From: Collinsella sp. | Lineage (GTDB): Bacteria; Actinomycetota; Coriobacteriia; Coriobacteriales; Coriobacteriaceae | Length of the DNA: 64,000 nucleotides | NCBI GenBank assembly: GCA_019419505.1 | Contig: DXZS01000006.1 | Coordinates: forward strand, 8,041 to 72,040 | Direction of reading: 5' to 3' | Shown here: positions 52,389-61,197 of the stretch, piece by piece | Position numbering within the stretch: position 1 is the first letter of the stretch | Layout of the letters: each line of letters begins with the position of its first letter | Notes under the pieces: model-generated | Told to the model about the DNA's origin: nothing | Database searches by the model: none | What the model saw: only the letters and a program-made list of their open reading frames with translations | Translations under genes and position numbers: made by a program

Positions 52389-52439
52389 CGAGCAGTTCGG
52401 GTCCGATATCCTGCTCGTTAAACCTAAAACCAAAGGAGT
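52389..52439 (+). promoter_or_regulatory. Candidate preQ1-I-like pseudoknot leader
   Basis: CGAGCAG (52389-52395) pairs with CTGCTCG (52411-52417) around a 15-base loop TTCGGGTCCGATATC. The A-rich tail TTAAACCTAAAACC then runs directly into the AAAGGAG ribosome site of the YhhQ-type transporter. GGGT in the loop can pair with ACC in the tail, giving an H-type pseudoknot that would hide the ribosome site, as in preQ1-I riboswitches. The fold is my reading and the consensus match is not proven. Confidence 0.4.
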
Positions 52440-52444
52440 ACATA

Positions 52445-53167
52445 ATGATCAAGAAGGTCATGGAGGACTACAAGGTCCTGCTGCGGAGCATTCCCGCGGC
52501 AACGGTTTCGCTGTTTTTCGTGAGCGTCATCATGATGAACCTGCTGGCCAACAAAGAGCTCATCAGCCTGCCATATCTGGCGCTCGACTGTGGCTTTGTG
52601 GTGAGCTGGGTTTCGTTTTTGTGCCAGGACATGATCTGCAAGCGCTTTGGCGCCAAGGCATCCATCAAAATCTCTATCCTCGCGCTGCTGGTCAACCTGG
52701 CCGTGAGTCTGTGCTTTTGGGCATGCTCGCTCACGCCCGGCATGTGGGGCGCCTACTACGACACGGGCATGATCGAGGTCAACACTGCCCTTAACGCCAC
52801 CATCGGCGGCACCTGGTACGTGGTGCTGGGCTCTTCGCTGGCAATGCTCGTTTCTGCCGTGGTTAACTCCACGCTCAACCAGTCGCTCGGCCGCATGCTC
52901 AAAAAGAATAACTTTGCGAGCTTTGCCTTCCGCTCCTATGTGTCCACGGGTGTTGGCCAGTTTATCGACAACTTGGTCTTTGCCATTGTGGTGAGCCACA
53001 CGTTCTTTGGTTGGACCTGGGTGCAGGTCCTTATGTGCTCGCTGACCGGCGCTGTTGCCGAGCTGCTGTGCGAGGTTTTCCTGAGCCCCGTGGGCTACAA
53101 GGTCGTGCGCGGCTGGGAGCGCGAGAATGTGGGCTCCGAGTACCTCGAGCGCCACGCAACCGCCTAA
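52445..53167 (+). CDS. Queuosine-precursor transporter (YhhQ/VUT family)
   Basis: A 240-residue membrane protein with about six helices: ATVSLFFVSVIMMNLLANKEL, CGFVVSWVSFLCQDMICKRFG (the FxxQD signature of VUT_1 proteins), LALLVNLAVSLCFWACSL and onward. The YhhQ family takes up queuosine precursors such as preQ0/preQ1. The ATG at 52445 has AAAGGAG eight bases upstream. It follows prfC and is followed after 9 bases by an SDR gene, likely the same transcript. The leader may be a preQ1 sensor. Confidence 0.85.
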   Translation: MIKKVMEDYKVLLRSIPAATVSLFFVSVIMMNLLANKELISLPYLALDCGFVVSWVSFLCQDMICKRFGAKASIKISILALLVNLAVSLCFWACSLTPGMWGAYYDTGMIEVNTALNATIGGTWYVVLGSSLAMLVSAVVNSTLNQSLGRMLKKNNFASFAFRSYVSTGVGQFIDNLVFAIVVSHTFFGWTWVQVLMCSLTGAVAELLCEVFLSPVGYKVVRGWERENVGSEYLERHATA

Positions 53168-53176
53168 GGAGCAAGT

Positions 53177-53857
53177 ATGCGGGTTTTGATCACGGGTGCT
53201 TCGGGCGGTATCGGAGCCGCATGCGTGCAACGATTTTTGGACGAGGGCCACGAGGTCGTGGGCTTTGATTTGCTACCGGCGGCGATCAAACACGAGCGCT
53301 ACCGCCATCTGATCGTTGATGTTCGCAAGCCGGACGCGTTTCCAGACGATCTTGAACCCCAGGTGATCGTGAACGTTGCCGGTACGCAGGATTCGGCTGA
53401 CGACATCGCCGCCAACCTGTATGGCACCATCAACGTGACCGAGCGCTACGCCTTTGCGGGGGAGGGGCTTGCCGCCAAGCCGGCGCCGGCTATCAAATCC
53501 GTGGTCAATGTGGGGTCGGCGAGCGGGCATACGGGATCGGAGTTTCCCGACTATGCCGCCAGCAAGGGCGGCGTTATCGCCTACACCAAGAACCTTGCAA
53601 ACCGTCTGGCGCCGCAGGCTATCGCCAACAGTGTGGACCCGGGTGGCGTTATCACGCCGCTCAACCGTTGCGTGATGGAAGACGAACACCTGTGGAACCA
53701 GATTATGGAGCTCACGCCGCTTAAGCGCTGGGCCACTGCCCAAGAGATCGCCGAGTGGATCCACTTTGTGGGCGTGACCAACCGGTTTATGACCGGGCAG
53801 AGTCTGCTGATCGATGGCGGCGAGGCCGGCCGCACACAATTTATTTGGCCCGAATAG
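53177..53857 (+). CDS. Short-chain dehydrogenase/reductase
   Basis: A 226-residue SDR. GASGGIG (residues 7-13) binds NAD(P); NVAGT is at 66-70; the catalytic set is Ser114 or Ser116 in VNVGSAS with Tyr126 and Lys130 in YAASKGG. The C terminus SLLIDGGEA is typical of classical SDRs. Substrate unknown. It starts 9 bases after the queuosine-precursor transporter and ends in a strong terminator. Confidence 0.92.
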   Translation: MRVLITGASGGIGAACVQRFLDEGHEVVGFDLLPAAIKHERYRHLIVDVRKPDAFPDDLEPQVIVNVAGTQDSADDIAANLYGTINVTERYAFAGEGLAAKPAPAIKSVVNVGSASGHTGSEFPDYAASKGGVIAYTKNLANRLAPQAIANSVDPGGVITPLNRCVMEDEHLWNQIMELTPLKRWATAQEIAEWIHFVGVTNRFMTGQSLLIDGGEAGRTQFIWPE

Positions 53858-53859
53858 GA

Positions 53860-53894
53860 AACGCGCCCGATGGAAAGCCGTCGGGCGCGTTTTT
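53860..53894 (+). terminator. Strong intrinsic terminator
   Basis: AACGCGCCCGA (53860-53870) pairs with TCGGGCGCGTT (53881-53891) and is followed by a T-run. It ends the transporter/SDR transcript and may also act for the convergent ung gene. Confidence 0.92.
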
Positions 53895-53907
53895 GATGTA
53901 TCGATTT

Positions 53908-54633
53908 TTAGCCGAGGCAAGTCCAGTTGACGGGGGTCGAGCCGTGCTGTTCGAGTAGCCGATTGGCTGCCGAGAAGGGACGCGATCCCATAAAGGCGGG
54001 GAGTTCTGCCGTGGCACGGTTGGCCGAAAGCGGCGAGGGGTGCGTGGAGGCCAGGCAGAACTTGCCGGTTGCCTTGCCCGCACCGGTTGCGACGAGCTTA
54101 CCTTCGACCATCTGCTGGGCAAAGCGACCCCATGCCAAAAAGACTACCGGTTGGGGCAGCTGACAGCAGCGCTCGATAACGTAGTCGGTGAGCGCGCTCC
54201 AGCCTAGTTTGGCGTGCGAATTGGCGGCATGCTCGCGCACGGTGAGCGTAGTGTTGAGGAGCAGGACGCCCTGTTGTGCCCATGGGGTTAGGTCTCCCGT
54301 GGCGGGAATGGGACAACCCAGATCGGCTTTGAGTTCCTTGTAAATGTTGCGCAGGCTCGGTGGCAACTTGGTTTGCGTCGCGGGGACCGAGAACGACAGC
54401 CCCATTGCCTGGTTGGGTCCGTGATAGGGGTCTTGACCCAAGATGACAACCTTGACCTGGTCGGCCGGCGTGTAGGCGAGGGCATTGAGGATGTCGTCTT
54501 GTGCTGGGTAGATAGTCTGCTCGGCACGCAAAAGGGCGATGCGCTCGAGCAGCTGGTTCGTAGTGTCACGTACCGGCTGCGGTGCATCGCCCAACCAAGT
54601 TGCTATGTTGCGGTCGCGGGTCGCGGCGTCCAT
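53908..54633 (-). CDS. ung: Uracil-DNA glycosylase (family 1)
   Basis: A 241-residue UDG. The catalytic motif GQDPYHGPNQAMGLSFSVP has Asp68; LLLNTTLTVRE lies mid-protein; and HPSPLSANR near residue 199 supplies the catalytic His. It removes uracil from DNA in base-excision repair. Length is normal for the family. The ATG at 54633 follows GGAGCCCC. Monocistronic and convergent with the SDR gene. Confidence 0.96.
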   Translation of the reverse strand: MDAATRDRNIATWLGDAPQPVRDTTNQLLERIALLRAEQTIYPAQDDILNALAYTPADQVKVVILGQDPYHGPNQAMGLSFSVPATQTKLPPSLRNIYKELKADLGCPIPATGDLTPWAQQGVLLLNTTLTVREHAANSHAKLGWSALTDYVIERCCQLPQPVVFLAWGRFAQQMVEGKLVATGAGKATGKFCLASTHPSPLSANRATAELPAFMGSRPFSAANRLLEQHGSTPVNWTCLG

Positions 54634-54721
54634 GGGGCTCCTTTACGTCAGATGCTCTGCTGGCATCTATTGTAAAGGCGCACCGGTTGCCTTTATGCCG
54701 CGGCTGTATGAAGAGTGGGGT

Positions 54722-55624
54722 CTACGAGACGTGCTCGGGCGCTCCTGCCATGCGAGCCTGTCCATGTGCGCGGAGGCGCGGAAGCTCGACGGTTGCTACC
54801 ATGACGCCGGTGAGGATGAGGGCGGCGCCAAAGAAGGCGATGGGGCTCAGGACCTCGCCGACCAGGAAGAACGAAAAGACGGCGGAGCAGACCGGCTCGA
54901 GCGAGAAGGCGAAACCGGTGGTCTCGGCGGGCACGTGGGGCTGCACGAGCGTCTGGGTGATAAAGCCGTAGGCAGAGCAGATGAGCGCGAGGGCAACGAC
55001 GACCACGATCTCGCTGGGCGTACTGGGAAGTGCGAAACCGCCAAAGACGCATGCGGCAATGCCCGAGAACAGGCCGCCAAAGCCCAGCTGCCAAACGCCC
55101 AGGGACAGCGGATCGACTTCTTCGACAAAGCGCTTGGCCACGATAATGTGGCTGGCATAGATAAAGGCCGAGAGCAGCATGATGATCGCGCCGGGATTCA
55201 GGCTGGTAAAGTCGGCGCCCGAGAGCAGCAGCATGCCGCAGGTGACGATAGCCGTGCCGATGAGCACCTTGCGCTCGGGGGCGCGGCGCAGCAGGGCGGC
55301 GTTGGCAAACGGCACGATCACGACCGTCAGGCTCTGCAAAAAGCCGGCAGTGGAGGCAGAAGTGAGGCTGGAGCCCAAGCACATGCAGGTGAGCTCGGTT
55401 GCCATAATGGCGCCGATGATAGCGGCACGAACCATAAGGTCGCGGTTGATGCGGAACGCGCGCTTGTGGAAGAGCAGCAGACAGGCCACAAAGGCGATGA
55501 TGCAGCGCAACGCGACGATGCTCGTGGCGTTCATGCTGTCCATGCCGATCTTCATGAGGGGATACGAAAAGCCCCATGCGACGGGAACGGAAAATGAGAG
55601 CGCGATTGCTTTTTTGCGATCCAT
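54722..55624 (-). CDS. EamA/DMT-family exporter
   Basis: A 300-residue ten-helix transporter with two EamA repeats: the first begins AIALSFSVPVAWGFSYPLMK, the second PGAIIMLLSAFIYASHIIVAKRF. These drug/metabolite carriers export amino acids, purines or drugs. The ATG at 55624 follows AAAGGAG. It is divergent from the LysR regulator at 55783, which probably controls it through the 158-base shared promoter region. Confidence 0.92.
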   Translation of the reverse strand: MDRKKAIALSFSVPVAWGFSYPLMKIGMDSMNATSIVALRCIIAFVACLLLFHKRAFRINRDLMVRAAIIGAIMATELTCMCLGSSLTSASTAGFLQSLTVVIVPFANAALLRRAPERKVLIGTAIVTCGMLLLSGADFTSLNPGAIIMLLSAFIYASHIIVAKRFVEEVDPLSLGVWQLGFGGLFSGIAACVFGGFALPSTPSEIVVVVALALICSAYGFITQTLVQPHVPAETTGFAFSLEPVCSAVFSFFLVGEVLSPIAFFGAALILTGVMVATVELPRLRAHGQARMAGAPEHVS

Positions 55625-55782
55625 GGGACTCCTTTTGTTACAGAACGGTTTCGCACAAAGGATTCTGCTCTCAGATGTTGATGTAGTAAAGCGAATGTAT
55701 CTTCAGTATGATTAAGAAACGCTAAAGTAGGCGCGAAAAGCGCTGGCAAAACGTTTTACGGCTGCATTGATGTGGAGGCACG

Positions 55783-56649
55783 ATGGCATCGCGGTATCAG
55801 ATTGTTTGTATGGTGGTCGACCGCGGCAGCCTTAAAGGCGCGGCGGACGAGTTGGGCTATACGCAAAGTGCGGTGAGCCAGGCCGTCAAGGCGCTCGAGC
55901 GCGAGCTGGGCACCACGCTTATCGAGCGCGGAAAGCAGGGCGTTTCGCTTACGCGCGACGGTAAACAATATCTGCCGTACCTGCGCCAGATTGTGACCGC
56001 CGAGCTCGAGCTCGAGGGCAAGCGGCAGGAGCTGCTGGGGCTTTCGTCGACTGATATTCGAATCGCGACGTTTACCAACGTGAGTCGAACCGTGTTGCCG
56101 CGCGTGATCCACGATTTTGGAGCCCTGCACCCGGGCGTACGCTTTACCCTCAAGCAGGGCGATTACACGCGCAACGCCCAATGGGTGCACGATGGCGTGG
56201 TCGATTTTTGCTTTACGGCACGCGGGTTTACCGCTGGCCTCGAGAAGCGCGTGGTCTATCACGACGAGTTGGTGGCACTGTTGCCTGTCGCGCATCCGCT
56301 GGCGGCAAAGGAAAAGGTGACACTCGCCGACCTGGCTTCCGAGCCGTTTGTGCTTCTGGATGAGGGCGAACAGAGCCTGGTGCTCGATGCATTCGCGGCG
56401 CATGGCCTGTCGCCGCACGTGACGAGCGAGGTCACCGACGACTACACCATCATGGCGATGGTGGAGGAGGGCCTAGGCGTGAGCATGCTCTACCGTCGTA
56501 CTGTGGAGGGCATGCGAGCCGATATTCGTGTGCGGCCCATCGTGCATGCCCCCTCGCGCGACGTGGTGGCGGCCTGGCGCAGCTGGGACACCATGCCTAT
56601 CGCCACGAGGCGCTTTATCGACTATATGAGCTCGCATATTGTCAATTAA
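55783..56649 (+). CDS. LysR-family regulator
   Basis: A 288-residue LysR-type regulator. The N-terminal helix-turn-helix is MVVDRGSLKGAADELGYTQSAVSQAVKALERELG; the effector domain starts about 90 (DIRIATFTNVSRTVLPRVIHDF) and includes FCFTARGFTAGLEKRVVYHDEL. TGGAGGC precedes the ATG. Divergent from an EamA exporter, its likely target. Confidence 0.95.
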   Translation: MASRYQIVCMVVDRGSLKGAADELGYTQSAVSQAVKALERELGTTLIERGKQGVSLTRDGKQYLPYLRQIVTAELELEGKRQELLGLSSTDIRIATFTNVSRTVLPRVIHDFGALHPGVRFTLKQGDYTRNAQWVHDGVVDFCFTARGFTAGLEKRVVYHDELVALLPVAHPLAAKEKVTLADLASEPFVLLDEGEQSLVLDAFAAHGLSPHVTSEVTDDYTIMAMVEEGLGVSMLYRRTVEGMRADIRVRPIVHAPSRDVVAAWRSWDTMPIATRRFIDYMSSHIVN

Positions 56650-56676
56650 TGACTGGCGTAGCGTTGGGTGCGGTGT

Positions 56677-58059
56677 TTAGCGGGCTGTCGCTTTGGCTTG
56701 GGTGGCGCGATAGGTGCGTGCCGGGTGGCAGAGTAGCACCGCCACGACCATAAAGAACGCCGTGGTGCCCAGGCTGATGGGGTAGACCATCATGATGTTC
56801 GCAAAGGTGCGGAAGTGCGGGAACACGCAGAACACCCAATAGAAGCGGATGCCGCAGACGCAGATCATGGTGATGAGGGCGGGCGTGAGCGAGATACCAA
56901 AGCCGCGCAGGTAGCCGGACATGTTTTCGTAGAACATGCTAAAGGCGTACGCCGGGAAGATCGAGCACACGCGGATATAGCCGATCGAGACGATGTTGGG
57001 ATCACTGTTGAACAGCGACAAGATCTCACGCCCCAGGCCGACAATAACGATAATTGTGGTGAGCGCGACGATACCGCCTTCGACCAGGCAGACCTTGAGC
57101 GTTTTGGTGCAGCGGTCGATCTGGCGGGCACCGTGGTTTTGTCCCACAAAGGTGGTGCAAGCCTGGCTAAAGCTGTTGAGCAGGTTATAGCACACGTACT
57201 CCAAGCTCATAGCGGCGCTCGATGCCGCCATGACCTCGGTGCCCAGGCTGTTGATGGCGGACTGGATGATGATGTTGGCGACGGCAAAGACGGCGCTTTG
57301 GATGCCGGCGGGCAGGCCAATCTTGACGATGCGCTTGAGGGCGACGGGGTCGATAGCCAGGTCGCGTGGGGTGACGCGGACGACGGAGTCGGTCTTGAGT
57401 AGGCGGATAAAGAGCGTAGCGGCGCTGACGGTGTAAGCGATGGCGGTGGCGATGGCGACGCCCGCGACGCCCCAGTGGAGTACAGGGACAAAGATGAGGT
57501 CCAGGCCAATGTTGAGGACGGTGGACACGGCAAGCGCCTGCAGCGGCATGCGGGTGATGCCGACGGAGCGGAAGATCGCGGCCTCAAAGTTGTAGAGCAA
57601 AATCGAGGGCATGCTCAGCAAAAAGACGCGCAGGTAGAGCGAAGCGAGCGGCATGGTCTCGGCGGGAACGTTGAGCGCGGCGAGCATGGGCTCGGCAAAG
57701 ATCTCGCCCAGCGCGATGACGATAAAACCCACGAGCGCCATTAAAATCGAGGTATGGACGGCGCGGTTGACCATATTCTGATCGTTGCGGCCGATAGCGT
57801 TGGCGATGACCACATTGGAGCCAAGCGACATGCCAATAAACAGGTTGAGCATAAGACTGGTAAGCGGAACATTGGAGCCGACCGCCGCCATGGCGAGGGT
57901 TCCCTGGTCGCCCGAGAAGTTACCGATAATGACCGTGGCGATGAGGTTCGACAGCTGCTCCAAGATGCTCGTGGCGGCCACGGGGAAGGCGAACAGGGGA
58001 ATATTGCGCCACAACGAGCCGGTGGTCATGTCAATGTGCTTAGATGCGGTATCAGCCAT
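56677..58059 (-). CDS. MATE-family multidrug exporter
   Basis: A 460-residue, twelve-helix MATE protein: MTTGSLWRNIPLFAFPVAATSILEQLSNLIATVIIGNF, SNVPLTSLMLNLFIGMSLGSNVVIANAIGR, and VGQNHGARQIDR in the second half. The N-terminal half keeps the FxxP-type first-helix pattern. The family exports cationic drugs with Na+ or H+. It is convergent with the LysR gene (28 bases between stops). Confidence 0.93.
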   Translation of the reverse strand: MADTASKHIDMTTGSLWRNIPLFAFPVAATSILEQLSNLIATVIIGNFSGDQGTLAMAAVGSNVPLTSLMLNLFIGMSLGSNVVIANAIGRNDQNMVNRAVHTSILMALVGFIVIALGEIFAEPMLAALNVPAETMPLASLYLRVFLLSMPSILLYNFEAAIFRSVGITRMPLQALAVSTVLNIGLDLIFVPVLHWGVAGVAIATAIAYTVSAATLFIRLLKTDSVVRVTPRDLAIDPVALKRIVKIGLPAGIQSAVFAVANIIIQSAINSLGTEVMAASSAAMSLEYVCYNLLNSFSQACTTFVGQNHGARQIDRCTKTLKVCLVEGGIVALTTIIVIVGLGREILSLFNSDPNIVSIGYIRVCSIFPAYAFSMFYENMSGYLRGFGISLTPALITMICVCGIRFYWVFCVFPHFRTFANIMMVYPISLGTTAFFMVVAVLLCHPARTYRATQAKATAR

Positions 58060-58120
58060 ACGCTCTCAATCTCTAACATGCTCTTTCGTGCTTATTTGCG
58101 CAGATGATGATACTCCTAAT

Positions 58121-58234
58121 CGACTAGTCATTGGGTGTTCCTATCGGCACTTAGGGACGTTCCTTTTCTGTCGGCAGCTGGGGACACTCCTTATCTCTTC
58201 TAACTAGTCATTCAAGAACGTCCCCAATGACTAG
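58121..58234. repeat. Composite palindromic element
   Basis: GACTAGTCATTGGG at the left edge is mirrored by CCCCAATGACTAG at the right edge (58222-58234). GAACGTCCCCAATGAC near the right end matches the 45838 element. Between them are two further GGGAC/GGGGAC segments. It looks like a nested or rearranged copy of the family. Confidence 0.75.
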
Positions 58235-58290
58235 GTGGGGAAGGCGTGCGACAATGGTGGGCGTTGTGTTGTTCGCGCTAAGGAGTTGCC

Positions 58291-59106
58291 ATGTTGTTGT
58301 GTTCCGTTTGCCATGAACCGTTGGTGGACGATGAGCGTGGGGCCGCATGCGCGGGCGGACACCGGTTTGACCGTGCGCGCGAGGGTTATCTATATCTACT
58401 GCGCTCGTCCAAGAGCGGCGACTCCATGGGCGATCCCAAGTCGCAGGCGCGCAGCCGTCGTGACTTTTTGAACCGTGGATACTACGCGCCGTTGCGCGAT
58501 GCGATGGTCGAGCTGGTGCGCAAGCAGGTGTCTGGGCGCGCCACGTCTGCGAACGGCCCCATGACGCTGCTCGATATTTGCTGTGGCGAGGGCTATTACA
58601 CCAGTGCCATGGGCGCGGTGCCGGGCGTAGATGCTTACGGTTTTGACCTGGGCAAGGAGATGGTGCGCCTGGCCGCCAAGCGCGGCGATGCGACCTACTT
58701 CGTGGCCAACATGAAGGACATCCCCGTGGCCGATGGCGCCTTCGATATGGTGACCGAGCTCTTTGCCCCCTTTAACGAGCGCGAGTTTGCCCGCGTGCTG
58801 GCGCCGGAGGGTTCGCTCTACACCGTGGTGCCGGGTGCTCGTCACCTCTTTGGGCTCAAGGAGGTACTCTACGACACGCCGTACCTTAACGATGAGAAGC
58901 TGCCGAAGACCACCGAGCTCGAGTTGGTCGGAACGCAGCGGGTGTCTGCGAATATTACGCTTCAGACCCAGGCGGACATCGAGGCGGTGTTCCAGATGAC
59001 GCCGTACTACTACCGCACGCGCCCCGCCGACAAAGAGCGCCTGGCAAATTTGGATACCCTTCAGACCGACATCGACTTCATCATCGCCGAGTACCGCCAC
59101 AGCTAA
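58291..59106 (+). CDS. rlmA: 23S rRNA (guanine-N1-)-methyltransferase, RlmA-like
   Basis: A 271-residue enzyme. The zinc-binding N terminus has Cys4, Cys7, Cys20 and His24 (CSVC ... CAGGHRF), then DRAREGYLYLL, as in RlmA. A class I SAM domain follows: LLDICCGEGYYTSAM and FDLGKEMVRLAAKR. RlmA methylates G745 (G748 in the Gram-positive TlrB type) in helix 35 of 23S rRNA. AAGGAG precedes the ATG. A bidirectional terminator follows. Confidence 0.92.
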   Translation: MLLCSVCHEPLVDDERGAACAGGHRFDRAREGYLYLLRSSKSGDSMGDPKSQARSRRDFLNRGYYAPLRDAMVELVRKQVSGRATSANGPMTLLDICCGEGYYTSAMGAVPGVDAYGFDLGKEMVRLAAKRGDATYFVANMKDIPVADGAFDMVTELFAPFNEREFARVLAPEGSLYTVVPGARHLFGLKEVLYDTPYLNDEKLPKTTELELVGTQRVSANITLQTQADIEAVFQMTPYYYRTRPADKERLANLDTLQTDIDFIIAEYRHS

Positions 59107-59107
59107 C

Positions 59108-59144
59108 AACCTGCCAAAAAGGGACAGGTTTATTTTGGTAGGTT
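59108..59144. repeat. Near-perfect 12-bp inverted repeat with GGGAC core
   Basis: AACCTGCCAAAA (59108-59119) pairs with TTTTGGTAGGTT (59133-59144) with one mismatch, and the loop contains GGGACAGG. It belongs to the GGGAC-type intergenic elements, right after the rlmA stop. Confidence 0.7.
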
Positions 59145-59160
59145 TTATCTGGGCAAACGT

Positions 59161-59198
59161 AAAGGGCCGACCGCGGAGATGCGCGATCGGCCCTTTTT
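59161..59198. terminator. Bidirectional terminator
   Basis: AAAGGGCCGA (59161-59170) pairs with TCGGCCCTTT (59187-59196), with T-runs on either strand, between convergent rlmA and the small membrane protein gene. Confidence 0.9.
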
Positions 59199-59234
59199 AG
59201 TTGCTTGGCTGCAGAGGTTATGAGAAGCGAGCGC

Positions 59235-59636
59235 TTATAGGCGGTCCTTGTTCTCGGCCTTAACGGCGTGTGCCTGCTGAACAAAGAACAGGTCGTACAC
59301 CACGATGACAAAGGCGCCAAAGTTGATGGCGTCGCCGCCAAACGCGGGAAGCGTGAGCACCGCTTGGGCAAGCGTGGCGACCGCGGCAACAATACCGAGC
59401 TTAAACGCGCCGTCCACCTGCGAAGGCTTGTTGGCGCCCTTGATACCGGCGACGCCTGCGGCAAGGTCGACGAGACCCTTGGCGATAAGCACGACCGCTG
59501 CGAGCGTGGCGTACGAACCGTACGTGGAATCGAGACCGCCCGTGGCGATACCGACGCCGGCGGTGACGAGGCTGGCGATGCCCAAAACAAAGTAGATGAG
59601 AGCAAGGATTTTGAGAGTCTTGCGAGTGAAGCTCAT
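59235..59636 (-). CDS. Small four-helix membrane protein
   Basis: A 133-residue membrane protein with about four helices (LKILALIYFVLGIASLVTAGV, LAAVVLIAKGLVDLAAGVAG, LGIVAAVATLAQAVL, INFGAFVIVVYDLFFV) and a short charged tail. I do not recognise a named family. The ATG at 59636 has AAAGGA six bases upstream; the longer frame lacks a site. Confidence 0.8.
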   Translation of the reverse strand: MSFTRKTLKILALIYFVLGIASLVTAGVGIATGGLDSTYGSYATLAAVVLIAKGLVDLAAGVAGIKGANKPSQVDGAFKLGIVAAVATLAQAVLTLPAFGGDAINFGAFVIVVYDLFFVQQAHAVKAENKDRL

Positions 59637-59863
59637 GGCTGGTCCTTTCGATACGAGTACGCCAACTTGGCGCACCCAATGTACTGCACATATGGTGAAG
59701 CACATTGTAGTTCAACGCGGCGATGCATGCGTTTGAAAGCGTCTCTTGCCCGCACGGTCCAACCTTTCAAAAAAGAAAGCTGGGCGTAAGTCAAATCGAT
59801 GGCAGCGTATGCGCGGCGCTGCGATGATGGGTCCATGGTAAGAGCTGGTCTCAAGGAGGAGCC

Positions 59864-60007
59864 ATGATGTACGGAGCAGGGCAAGTGCGTGAACCGCGGT
59901 CGTTGGGAAGGCGCATAAGTGATTCTGCGATCGCTGCCGTGTGCACGGGATTGATGGCGGTGCTTTGCATTGGGATGCTGTGGGCCATGTCGCATGTGGG
60001 ACAATAG
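59864..60007 (+). CDS. 47-residue single-helix membrane protein
   Basis: MMYGAGQVREPRSLGRRISD is followed by a hydrophobic helix AIAAVCTGLMAVLCIGMLWAM and SHVGQ. AAGGAGGA lies just upstream (3 bases before the first ATG, 6 before the second at 59867). A basic N terminus and one helix fit a small membrane protein with the N terminus inside. Coding is supported by the ribosome site and composition only. Confidence 0.6.
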   Translation: MMYGAGQVREPRSLGRRISDSAIAAVCTGLMAVLCIGMLWAMSHVGQ

Positions 60008-60070
60008 CGGACGGTTGGGTGCCGACATGAACGGCGCTCACGTATTCGTTTTGCTTGTTAAGGAGTGTCC

Positions 60071-60775
60071 ATGGGTGTCGTCGATCCCTTTTCTGTTGCT
60101 CGGGCCGCGGGGCTTGAGCTGACCGGGAAGCCCGAGGGCCTCACGCTCACCGACGGCACGATGGAGCTGCGTGCCGATTTTGGCCGCATGCTTCCGCGGC
60201 TCAAGCGGGGCCGTCTGCAGCAAGAGCTGCTGGTAAAGGCCGCGCGCACAAAAGGCATCGAGAGCCCATGGGCGATTGACGCCACGGCAGGCTTTGGCGA
60301 GGATTCGCTGCTGCTGGCTGCCGCGGGCTTTTCCGTCGATCTATATGAACAGGATTGCGTGATCGCGGCGCTCCTCAAGGATGCCTTGGATCGCGCGGCA
60401 GATGATCCGGCGCTTGCGACAGCTGTGGCGCGCATGCGCTTACATGCCGGCGAGGACAGCATTGCCGGCCTTCACCATGTAACTGAGCTAATCGAGCAGG
60501 GCGAGCTCGCGACTCCCGACGTGGTATATCTGGACCCCATGTTTCCCGAACGCACCAAGAGCGCGGCGGTCAAAAAGAAGTTCCAACTCTTGCATCATCT
60601 GGAACAGCCGTGCGCCGATGAGGAGACGCTGGTTGAAGCTGCGCTTGCGGTGCGCCCGCGCAAGGTCGTTATCAAGCGACCGGTGAAGGGGCCACTGCTT
60701 GCCGGCGTTAAGCCGAGCTATCAACTTGCGGGCAAGGCCGTTCGCTACGACGTTTTGGTACCGCCGCGTCCATAG
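60071..60775 (+). CDS. rsmJ: 16S rRNA (guanine-N2-)-methyltransferase RsmJ-like
   Basis: A 234-residue class I methyltransferase. DATAGFGEDSLLLAAAGF (SAM loop), LHAGEDS and YLDPMFPERTKSAAVKKKF are the RsmJ signature blocks; RPRKVVIKRPVKGP is near the end. RsmJ methylates G1516 in 16S rRNA. The ATG at 60071 has AAGGAG five bases upstream; the GTG two codons earlier overlaps that site. Confidence 0.9.
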   Translation: MGVVDPFSVARAAGLELTGKPEGLTLTDGTMELRADFGRMLPRLKRGRLQQELLVKAARTKGIESPWAIDATAGFGEDSLLLAAAGFSVDLYEQDCVIAALLKDALDRAADDPALATAVARMRLHAGEDSIAGLHHVTELIEQGELATPDVVYLDPMFPERTKSAAVKKKFQLLHHLEQPCADEETLVEAALAVRPRKVVIKRPVKGPLLAGVKPSYQLAGKAVRYDVLVPPRP

Positions 60776-60823
60776 CTTGCGTGCGACGGTTGGCGCTCCG
60801 TCAGTGCCGTGCCGATGCGGTGC

Positions 60824-61126
60824 CTATTTCCAAGGGTGCGATGTCAGGTGCCAGCCGCCGCAGTATTCGCATTTGTAGCAGGCCAAACCGCGCCGCCCGC
60901 GGCTTTCGCAGTCGGCCATAACTGCCTCGGCCTCGACGCGCGTGTCGTAACGGTTTTTGCGCTCGCACGATTTGTAGCGCCAGGCCTCATTGCGCTCGGC
61001 GTCCAGGGCGTCGCGGCGCTCGTCCTCGCGTGCAAACAGGTCGCTCATATCGCCGCCGGTGGCAGTGCTCAAAAACTCGCTTTTTGCTTTTGACCAGGCG
61101 GCTCGCTTTTTGCTCCCCATCTGCAT
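60824..61126 (-). CDS. Small zinc-finger-like protein of unknown function
   Basis: A 100-residue basic protein. The C terminus CYKCEYCGGWHLTSHPW (Cys-x2-Cys-x2-Cys and a His) looks like a short zinc ribbon or HNH-like knuckle; the middle has EAWRYKSCERKNRYDTRVEAE. GGAGAGGGG precedes the ATG at 61126. The same CPYCGxWHL pattern occurs in small proteins of actinobacteria, but no function is known to me. Confidence 0.75.
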   Translation of the reverse strand: MQMGSKKRAAWSKAKSEFLSTATGGDMSDLFAREDERRDALDAERNEAWRYKSCERKNRYDTRVEAEAVMADCESRGRRGLACYKCEYCGGWHLTSHPWK

Positions 61127-61197
61127 CGCGCCCCTCTCCAAACGTTGGTATCATTGCTCAATCAAAGTGATACCAATAAACGTGAGGTCGCCGCGTG

